Shown here in pieces: positions 45,086 through 53,258 of a DNA stretch of 53,258 nucleotides; position 1 is the first letter of the stretch; each line of letters begins with the position of its first letter. The DNA is from Ophiocordyceps camponoti-saundersi (nom. inval.) (lineage: Eukaryota; Ascomycota; Sordariomycetes; Hypocreales; Ophiocordycipitaceae): NCBI GenBank assembly GCA_003339415.1, contig PDHQ01000110.1, forward strand, positions 53,988 through 107,245. The letters are read 5' to 3'. Made by a program: the position numbers and the translations under genes. The notes below the pieces were generated by a model. It did no database searches. It saw only the letters and a program-made list of their open reading frames with translations, and was not told the origin of the DNA.

Positions 45086-45445
45086 ATGGTCAAGACATCG
45101 ACCCTCTTCTCAGTCATCGCCTGCTTCGTCACTTTCCAACCAGGCACCGCAATGAACATCGACGACCTCCTGGACTGGGAAAATAGAATATTGACGAAAT
45201 GCGACGAGGAAAAATTATACTGTCAAAAGCAGCTGAATGATCTCTTATATCACGATGGATTGATAGATAGAGCCATTGAGGCCCTAGACTGGAAGCGAGA
45301 TCCCATGAGAGACGACTTTCTCTTTATTTGTGGTAGAAACGGCAAGTTCGGGGTCTCCAAACGTTGCCGATACGGCTGCATCTCTGATTTCTCTGCTGCC
45401 GGTTCCAATGCTCGTTGTCACGAAGTGAGGGAAACATGGGTATGA
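45086..45445 (+). CDS. Small secreted protein, tandem family member 2 (119 aa)
   Basis: A single exon with signal peptide MVKTSTLFSVIACFVTFQPGTA. The family pattern is KC-x(6)-YC-x(4)-L...Y, then FLFIC, RC-x(3)-C and a terminal Cys (six in the mature chain). It carries the acidic insert DDLLDWENRILTK before the first cysteine. The upstream leader is CT-rich, as in the other members, which may point to shared expression. The divergence between members is large, so the duplications are old or fast-evolving (inference). Confidence 0.75.
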   Translation: MVKTSTLFSVIACFVTFQPGTAMNIDDLLDWENRILTKCDEEKLYCQKQLNDLLYHDGLIDRAIEALDWKRDPMRDDFLFICGRNGKFGVSKRCRYGCISDFSAAGSNARCHEVRETWV

Positions 45446-45561
45446 AAAGGAAAAGAGTAGGTAGGTAACATATGATTCATTACCTGCCTGGGTAGGTCTG
45501 TGGGTAGCTAGGTAGGTAGGCAGTAAATAGTAGGTATGATGGTGAATCCAGAGAAGATTAC

Positions 45562-45582
45562 TATATATATATATATATATAT
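45562..45582. repeat. (AT)n microsatellite
   Basis: An AT run in the spacer between members 2 and 3. Confidence 0.9.
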
Positions 45583-45717
45583 TCCTCTTCCCTTTCCCCC
45601 CTCTGCCCACTTACCTCTTCTCTACTACACACAGAAGTTCCCCTGCCTCTTCTTTTTCTTCGTCTCCCCTCTCCTGACACCCTCACAAACACACGCAAAG
45701 TCCTCCTCGTCTTCATC

Positions 45718-46046
45718 ATGCACAAGTCAAACGTCGTCTTCGCTATCGTCGCCTTCGTTGCTTTTCAACTCGATGCCGTCCTCGGCGACTATAGCAGCAA
45801 ATGCACCAGCAAATGCACACCGGGACTCAGATACTGTGGTCAAAACTACAAGCCCTTGGGTATAGGGATGCCATAATGGATCATGCTATTCACAGCGTTG
45901 GCGGGACGATCAATGATTTCTACCGCAAAAATTATCTCTTCCTCTGCCGTGACAAGGACGTCATCGCCTTGGAAGCCTGCCACCTTCTCTGCTTCGAAAG
46001 AAGCGAGGGCGTCAACGACGAGTGCGACAACGAAGACCGCATGTAA
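45718..46046 (+). pseudogene. Small secreted protein, tandem family member 3, frameshifted
   Basis: From the ATG at 45718 the frame gives a signal peptide (MHKSNVVFAIVAFVAFQLDAVLG) and the first family cysteines up to YCG, then runs into a stop at 45874-45876. The rest of the family pattern (LQALGY, LFLC, C-x(3)-C) continues in another frame to 46046. The frame change falls at or beside the AAAA run 45842-45845, where one base appears to be missing relative to the family. A 12-bp tandem duplication (CAGCAAATGCAC twice, about 45804-45828) lies just before it and adds a SKCT repeat. It is either a decaying paralogue or a homopolymer sequencing error; no intron explains it. Confidence 0.65.
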
Positions 46047-46901
46047 GTAAGTCTCTCTCTCTTCCCCCCCCCTTCTCTCCGGGTATTTCTGAGTGTCTTT
46101 ATAAATGTTGACCACACACGCACACAGATATCGTAATGTAAGGCTTAACTCGTACATACACCTCTGAGAGCCTCTTCGCTCTTCGCTAACTGTCACCATC
46201 GATGTAGTGGGGTTGGTAGTGAAAAGATTATGCCTGAGAGGGTGTGGAGAAGGAAAAGGAAGCGTCGTTTCCGGCGAAATGGAGAGGAGAAAACACATGC
46301 AAGTCTCCGTATATCCGTCCATACCTACATGACCATGGTTCATTGTTAAGTTAGTACCTACATACATGGTAGATGAAGTGCAAGATGAGCTCACATGAGT
46401 GAATACGAGGATTTTCTGACTGGGGAAGCCATGTATGTCACGCTCATATGGTAGGTGTACATACATATGTATGGATCTATCTATGTATGTCTGTATCCGC
46501 AGCAAATGCGAGGTGTTTGATCTTCTGAAAGGCAAAGGCGTCTATCTATAAGCAGCCATACTAGACGAGTCGGCTGAAGAATAGCACATACATATATATA
46601 TATCGTGACACAAAGGACGAATAAGATCTAACTTGGTGATCGTGAAAAAGCCTTTCCTTTGGAGAAAAAATTCGTATCCATTATGCACATACATACCTAC
46701 CTAGGTAGATAGATTCACGTGCAAAGAGAGTCAGGAGAGACGAAGAAGACTGGTACTCCACCTATGATTGGGTTTTTGCCTGGAGCAACTAGATCAATCT
46801 ATCTATCTACCTACCTAGGTAGGGTTTTATACCATTCCCTCCTCCTCTTCCTTTCTCTACCGTTTCGTTGCTTGCCCACAGAAAGTCATTCTTCGTCAGT
46901 C
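46047..46901. other. Intergenic region with CTACCTAGGTAG palindromes
   Basis: Two copies of the palindrome lie at 46697-46708 and 46811-46822, among ACAT/GTAG tetranucleotide repeats. The long minus-strand frame here (45846-46535) is made of these repeats and is not credible as a gene. Confidence 0.55.
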
Positions 46902-47252
46902 ATGGTCAGAATCGCGATCATCTCCGTCGCCGCCCTGGCATGCTCTCAACTGGGAAACGCGATGCCTGATTATGAATGGCTAGGGTGTGTCAAGGGTTGG
47001 CATTACTGTGCCGAATCGCTGCGACAGATCGGATACAACGACGATCGAATTCAGCTCTTGGCACACCAACTTTTCCCCGACGACTACAAGACTGGGACCT
47101 TCCTTTACAAATGCGTGGATGATAAACACACGATGGAAGTCGTCAAGAAGTGCCTCTTCTCGACTTGCAAGCCCAAGAACCCGGGCATGGACTTTTGTGT
47201 CGATCAATCGGATCTGGAACACATGGGATGGGCTGCTTTGGCACAACACTAA
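46902..47252 (+). CDS. Small secreted protein, tandem family member 4 (116 aa)
   Basis: The ATG at 46902 is chosen over an upstream in-frame ATG (46719) because it starts the signal peptide MVRIAIISVAALACSQLGNA. The family pattern is GC-x(5)-YC-x(4)-L-x(2)-IGY, then FLYKC, KC-x(4)-C and a final Cys (DFC), six cysteines in all. It is the last gene before the AT-rich block, whose edge is about 200 bases downstream. That position next to RIP-like DNA matches what is known for fast-evolving secreted-protein genes in other fungi (established pattern; relevance here is inferred). Confidence 0.75.
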   Translation: MVRIAIISVAALACSQLGNAMPDYEWLGCVKGWHYCAESLRQIGYNDDRIQLLAHQLFPDDYKTGTFLYKCVDDKHTMEVVKKCLFSTCKPKNPGMDFCVDQSDLEHMGWAALAQH

Positions 47253-47422
47253 GTCTACATATATGTATGATGCTCTCTTCTGAGTTGAGTCGGCTTGGCT
47301 TCATTCCTCCAGCAGCAGCAGCAGCAAAGACAAGTTTTTGCCTTGTCTTCCTTTTTTTTTCCCTGTGGCTGGCGACGGGGGAGAGTCGATCAGTACAGTA
47401 GCCTGTGAATATAAGCATTCCT

Positions 47423-47432
47423 AGGGTTAGGG
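47423..47432. repeat. Telomere-like AGGGTTAGGG at AT-block border
   Basis: One and a half TTAGGG units exactly where the sequence passes from genic DNA to AT-rich DNA. Short, so possibly chance. Confidence 0.4.
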
Positions 47433-47479
47433 TCACGGCTCGCATTTTTATTTCCCTAGCGTAATATTATTAGAAAGGA

Positions 47480-49735
47480 AGGACCCACTCCGCCCTATAT
47501 AATTATAAATAATTATAAGCCCTAAAAAGAAAACTCTATTACCTAAATATAATTTTTTAGATTCCCTAATAATAATAAAATAATTTTACTTAATATATTA
47601 TTAGCTTAAAAATTAGCTTTTTTATTATTAAAAGCTTTTTTTTTAAAATTTATTATTTTTATATATTTAAAAAAAAATTTTAAGCTTAAAAATTAAAAAT
47701 TAAGCTTTTTAATTTATATATATATATATTTATTTTTTTATTTTTATATATATAAATTAATTATTTTATTTATTTTTTATTTTATATAATTTTCTAATTT
47801 TAATTAAAAATTTTTAAAATTTTAATAATTAAAAATTATATTAATTAGCTTTATTATAAATATTAAAATATAAAATATTTATTTTTAAAAAAATATTTTA
47901 AATAAAATAAATAAAATTAAAATTTTTATAAAATTAATTAAAAATAATAATTAAAAATATTAAAATTATATTTTTAAAATTAAGGCTAAATTTAGAAAAT
48001 TATAAAAATATATTTTTATAAATAAAAATTTTTAAAATATTAAATAATTTTATTTAAAATTAAATATAAAAATATATAAATAAATTAATATTTTAAAAAT
48101 AATTTAAAAAATATTTATTTAAAATTATAATTTTTTAAAAGCTAAATATTAAAAAAATATAAAAAATAAAAAAAATAAAAAAATATAATAAAAATTTTTA
48201 AGCTTAAACTTAAAGAATTACTAATTATTAATAATTTTTTTTATATTATAAAAAAAATTAAATAATAAAAATATAATAAAAGATTTTATAAATAAAAATT
48301 AAAATTTTAAATAAAAAAATTATTATAATTTTTTTATAAAATATAAATTAATTATAAATATTAAAAATTATTAAATTTTATTTAAAAATTAATATATTTA
48401 ATTTTATAATTAAAAAAAAATATTAATATTATAAAGTTTAAAAAATTATTTTAAATAAATAATAATTTTATATAAATAATTTAATTTTATAATATTATTT
48501 ATTTATATTTATATATATAAATTTAAATAATTTATTTTAAATAAAGAAATAAATATAAAAAAATTTTTTATATTATAAATTTTATTAATAATTTTATTTA
48601 TTATTTAAATATAATATTATTTATTATAATAAAATATTTAAATAATATAATATTTTTAAAATTTAAAAATAAAAAAAATTTATTTAAAAAAAAAAATAAA
48701 AAAAAATAAATTTAATAATTATAAATTAAAATATAATAAAAATAATTTATAAAAAAAATATAAAAAGAAATATAAAAAAATAATTATTATAATAATAATT
48801 ATTATTAAAAAATATAATAATAAATATTATAATAATAAAGATTAAATTTAATATAAAAGAAAATAAATTTTTAAAAAATATTATAAATAAATTTTAAATA
48901 ATTAATATAATTTATATAAAAAGTTAAAATATAAAAAAAACTATTATTATTTATTATAAAATAATATTTTATTATAATAATAAAGCTTATATATTTTAAA
49001 AATTATTAAAAAAATATTTAAAAATAAAATTTAAATTTAAAAAAGATTAAAAATAATAAAATTAAATTTTATTTTTTTTATTTTTTTTTATATTTTTTTT
49101 ATAAAAAAAGTTATATTATAATAATTTTTTTTTTAAATTTTCTTTTATATAATATTTTTTATTATAAAATATTTATTATTTTAATTAATAATTCTTAATT
49201 TAAATATAAAAATTTATATTTTTAATAATTATAAATAATTTTAATAATTTTATAATTTAAATTTTAAAGATTTTATTTAAATAAGAAATTATAAAATTTT
49301 TATTAAAAAATATAATAAAATAAATATTAAAATATTAATTAAAATAAAAATAATATTATTAAAATTATAAAATATTATATACTATTAAGATTTTATATAA
49401 AATTTAATATTTTATTAGTTATTAAAATTTAAAAAAATATAATAAAATAATAATTTTAATTAAAAAATTTTAATATTAAAAATAATAAATAATAAAATTA
49501 TTATAATTATAAAACTTATTTATAATTAATTTATTTTAAAATATATTTTAAAATAAATAAATTATATATTATTTATTATAAAATAATAAAAATATATATT
49601 TTATATTTTTTAAAAAAAATTAATAATAAATATATAATATTTAAAATTTAAATATTATAAAAGTTCTATATTTCTTAATATTTATAAAAAGCTAACTTTA
49701 TTAATATAGAATAACTTAAAAGGTTCTAAAATATA
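47480..49735. other. Extreme AT block, no genes
   Basis: Most 60-base lines contain three or fewer G or C, and those are mainly in AGCTT/AAGCTT contexts. No open frame of useful length exists on either strand. It fits maximally RIP-mutated and decayed repeat DNA, or centromere-like/subtelomeric AT DNA; the original element cannot be recognised. Confidence 0.8.
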
Positions 49736-52700
49736 TATAATATATATACTTAAAGTTATAATCTATATATAGCCTACGCTTATCCCGCGCGTAGCGCTAA
49801 CTAATTATATATATTTATATATACCCCGCGCCTATTATATACGCGGACTTAACTAAGTACCCCTTACGTAATTTAGCTATTTAAGCGTAGCCCGAATCCC
49901 TTATATACCTTATTACTTTAGGAAAAATGTTACGGATCGTACTCGTAATTACCTAATCTTACCCGTAGCCCTTAATCTAAGCTTCTAAAGATAAAGAGAG
50001 AAAAGGGGTAATAAGAAGGTAAGGGGCTTTACTTACTTTAACCGGGCAGTAGGTAGCTAAAATAGGAAATTTATAAAGTATAAATAAGTAAAAACTTCCT
50101 AAATAGGAATATCTTATAAGGCAGGGGAAGGTAATAGAGAGTAGGCTTTTAGGGTGCAAATTATTTAGATTAAAAGCTTAGAGAAGAAGGAAAGGAAAGA
50201 CCCTTCGAGGGAAGGAAGCCTTCCTTTTATAGTTTTCCTTCTCTAAGAAATTATTTAATTATATAAGCTAGCTAGAAAGCTATAGAATACCGTAGAAGCT
50301 TTATATTATAAATATACTAGCGAATAAAATAGCTTTATCTTATTCTATTTATTTCTATCGTATTTTTTTATTTTAAAATTAAATTCCTACTTTAAAATTA
50401 ACTTTTAATTTTAAATTTACTATATTCCTTAGCGAATAGAATAGCTTTATTCTATTCTATTATATTCTATTAGCTTCTAGGTTAATAATAAATTATAATA
50501 GATAATTCTTTATTTATAATAGCTAATATTTCTTTCCGTTTTTAACTATTTTTAACCGTTCTTCTTATCTTAGGAATTTTATTCGTTATTCTTATCTTTA
50601 TTATCTTATTTTATTATCCGGTATTTAACTTTCTAAGGTTTAGCCGTAATTTAAATACTAGATATTAGTATTTTACTTTATTATATAATTTATATTATTA
50701 AGCTATTTATATAATAAATACTGCTTATATAATAAGAATAGTACTTTTAACTAGTATTTATATCTTAGATTATTACACGCCCCTTTTAAAGAAAAAAGAG
50801 AATTAACTTATAATATTAAAAAAAAGCGACTTTTATAAAGAAACGAATTAAAATTTTAAAAATAAAAATACGCTATATTACGAGTTAATCTAACTAAAAC
50901 AGCTATATTATATTATATAATATTCGAATTCGAAAAGAAATATTTAAACTTTAAAAAAAGAAATCTTAAAGAAATATTTACTTAAAGAAATATATATAAA
51001 GCGAATTCGAAAAAGAATTTTATAAAATAATATTTTATAAAATCGAATCTTATTAAAGATAAATTTAATTAAATCGAAATTTTAGAAGAAAATTCTCCTT
51101 TTTTTATATAAAGAAAGATACTTTTATATAAAGGAAAAATACCGAAAGAATTTTAATAGCTATATACGCCTTAGCTACTTAAAGAAAAAAACGATTCCTT
51201 ATAGCTATATATATCTTAGCTATCTAAAGAAATTATAATAAAAGTTATTAATAGCTATTTTACTTAGCTATTAAAGAAAAGATAATATTATTTTATAATA
51301 ACTATTATACTTTAGGTATTATTTAAAAAAAAGGATACTTATATAATAGAAAAACGCTATTCGAAAAGGAAATTATTTAAACTTAAAACGGCTTTTCAAA
51401 ATAAGCTTAACTATAAGCTTAGCTTTATACGAATCGAATTAATCGAAGCTATTAAAATAAGCTTAAACTAATATCTTTATAAATTAAAGAAAGCTATTTA
51501 AATACGCTTAAAATACTATATTATTCGAAACGATAAATATAAATTAAAAATAGAAAGCTACGTAAGATATAAATAAGAATTCTTTACGAAAAATACTATT
51601 TTTTTTTAATAATAAAAGAAATAAAAGAAAACGAATAGAATAAACGTCTTTCTAAACGCCTAAGGATAAGAGAAATAAATCGATATAAATCGAGCGAAAT
51701 AAATTAATATAAATTAAGGAAAATAAATTTATATTAATTAAGTAAATTAAAATAATATAAAATAAATCGAAAAGAATATAAGTTTTAATAGGTAAAAGAA
51801 AGAAAAGAAAAGAAGATAATAAGCTATTAAAAACTATATATCTTTATATACCTTAAAAACTTTTATAAAAGTTAAGAAAAATAAGTTATAAAAAAAAATT
51901 CCTAAAAAAAAGAAAAAGAAACTTAAAAAAAAAGAAAAAGAAATCTTTAAAGAAAAATAAGTTAAAGTTAACTTAAGCTATCTTACCTAGCTATAAGTTA
52001 AGGAAAATAAGTAAAGCTTAGTTACCTTTTAACTTAAGAAAAATAAGAAAGATAACTTAAGGAATTATTTTATAACTTAAGGAAAGAAGAATAACTTAAG
52101 CTTATCTCTTTTACTAAATAAAGTAAAGGAAAGAAAGAAAGAAAATAAAGCTTAGTTATTAGCTTTCTTATTTTTTATAATAAGAAGAAAATACCTTATT
52201 ATAAAAGGAAATCTTAAGCTACTTACTATTCTAAATAGGTAATTAGAAAGTAAGCTTACGCTTTAAGAAACTTAGCGAAATCCTTTTCCTTATTTTATTC
52301 TTTAAGGTAATTAAGAATAGTAAAAGGAAATAACTTATATTCGGAGCCTTTAACTAGGTACTCTTAATATTAAGTTATCTTAAACTAAAAAGTAAGTTTA
52401 AGAAGGTTTATTATAAGAAAGAAAATACTATTAGGACTTTTTAACTAGAAGCTCTTATTAGTACGATTAAGCTTATATTTAAAAATAACGCTACTTAAAC
52501 TTTAAATTTAAAGTTAAAAGAAAGAAAGAACTTTATTTTAGGAAAAAAGAAAAAAAAAACTTATTTTACTATAAAGAAAATTAGTTCTTATTATACTTAA
52601 TTATAAGTTAAGATAATAGCTTATAAACTATCCCTTTTAAAAAACTTTTAAGAAATAACTTTAAAAGAAAAGTAAAAGTAAAATAAAAAAAAAGAAGCTT

Positions 52701-53258
52701 TAAAATAAAGAAAAAAGACTTAGAAAAAGAGAATTCTAAGTAAGAAGAAAATTAAGCTTTAGTAAAAAAGAATAAGCTATAAAATAGCTATCTCTTAAGC
52801 TTAAAGAAAAGACTATTAAGTATAAGGATTTATACTTAAAAGAAGAAAGAATTATTAAGTATAAGGATTTATACTTAAGGAAAGAATTATTAAGTATAAA
52901 AATTTATACTTAAAGGAAGAAAATTAACTTATAAAGTAATATATACTAAGTTAAAACTTTACGCTTATTAAAAGCTAAAAATAGTATATATTTTAAAGAA
53001 AGAAAAATATTACTTTAAAGAAAAAAGAAATAAAAGTTAAGGTTAACGGAACCTTACTTATTCGAAAATAAAACCCTTAAATAAATACTTTTAAGGAAGA
53101 ATAATAAGGAAGTTACTACTTATTATTATAATTCGGAAACTAGTAATTATATTATTATAATAAGTTTATTTTATTATATAGAAAGAAAGATACTTAAGCC
53201 GAAAATTTATTTATCGACCTTTAGTAAACGTTTATTATATTAGAACGAATTAATCGAA
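49736..53258. mobile_element. RIP-mutated repeat DNA, origin unrecognisable
   Basis: AT-rich but with clear C/G content. CpA and TpG are almost absent, TpA is very common and CpG is kept (for example CCCGCGCGTAGCGCTAAC near 49785). That is what RIP, which turns CpA into TpA on both strands, leaves behind. From about 51.7 kb the plus strand is strongly purine-rich. Every frame is broken by stops. The target was probably a transposable element, since RIP acts on repeats, but no terminal repeats or protein motifs can be read. It runs off the window end. Confidence 0.65.
52816..52913. repeat. Three tandem copies of a 24-bp near-palindrome
   Basis: TTAAGTATAAGGATTTATACTTAA (or its AAAATT variant in the third copy) occurs at about 52816-52839, 52855-52878 and 52890-52913. 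Each copy is nearly self-complementary (TTAAGTATAA...TTATACTTAA), with an RGAAAGAATTA-like spacer. Confidence 0.75.

Noticed and set aside
45846..46535. 229-residue minus-strand frame across the secreted-protein array
   Set aside because: It is built from ACAT/GTAG repeats and antisense to a family member with a conserved motif.
52816..52913. CRISPR-like array
   Set aside because: Only three near-palindromes with short, similar AT spacers, in fungal RIP-type DNA; there are no cas genes.
47480..53258. Mitochondrial DNA insertion as the source of the AT-rich end
   Set aside because: No mitochondrial gene, tRNA or rRNA motif can be read, and the CpA/TpG depletion with retained CpG points to RIP of nuclear DNA.

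Overview
The window looks like nuclear DNA of a filamentous ascomycete, most likely a sordariomycete and possibly hypocrealean (inference). The evidence is multi-exon genes with short GT-AG introns (about 43-146 nt) and fungal CTRAC-like branch sites, a complete fungal highly reducing polyketide synthase, several small cysteine-rich secreted proteins, and an AT-rich right end with the signature of repeat-induced point mutation (RIP).

Layout. 0.5-1.7 kb: two small secreted cysteine-rich proteins. 3.9-6.4 kb: a multi-exon M13 (neprilysin-like) zinc peptidase whose 5' half is hard to model. 6.7-9.0 kb: a glycine-rich protein with a C-terminal membrane domain. 10.2-19.8 kb: one giant gene on the minus strand in five exons, 3089 residues, of the fungal DUF6606/DUF3638/DUF3645 family, with a P-loop and a DEAH box.

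20.8-36.2 kb: a biosynthetic gene cluster. It holds a cytochrome P450 (-), an 8-exon HR-PKS of 2561 residues (-, KS-AT-DH-MT-ER-KR-ACP, no thioesterase), a divergently transcribed FSH1-type alpha/beta hydrolase (+), a TauD-type 2-oxoglutarate/Fe(II) dioxygenase (+) and an HXXXD acyltransferase (-). The inferred logic is that the PKS builds a reduced, possibly methylated chain, the free-standing hydrolase releases it, the two oxidative enzymes tailor it, and the acyltransferase adds an acyl group. No pathway transcription factor or transporter lies in the window. The divergent PKS/hydrolase promoter carries a perfect 16-bp palindrome containing CCG-N6-CGG, of the kind bound by Zn2Cys6 regulators.

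36.8-40.4 kb: a small secreted protein and a spliced gene for a large secreted protein that resembles fungal heat-labile-enterotoxin-A-like proteins but appears to lack the catalytic residues. 42.1-43.4 kb: a secreted amidohydrolase. 44.4-47.3 kb: four tandem members of one small-secreted-protein family, one of them frameshifted. From about 47.45 kb to the end there is no gene: first about 2.2 kb of almost pure A/T, then about 3.5 kb in which CpA/TpG are nearly absent while CpG persists. A telomere-like AGGGTTAGGG sits at the border.

Exon joints were read by eye from splice signals and conserved protein motifs. For the PKS, giant gene, P450, hydrolase, dioxygenase and membrane protein the joined length is a multiple of three. 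The M13 5' half and the 3' end of the enterotoxin-like gene are the weakest models.
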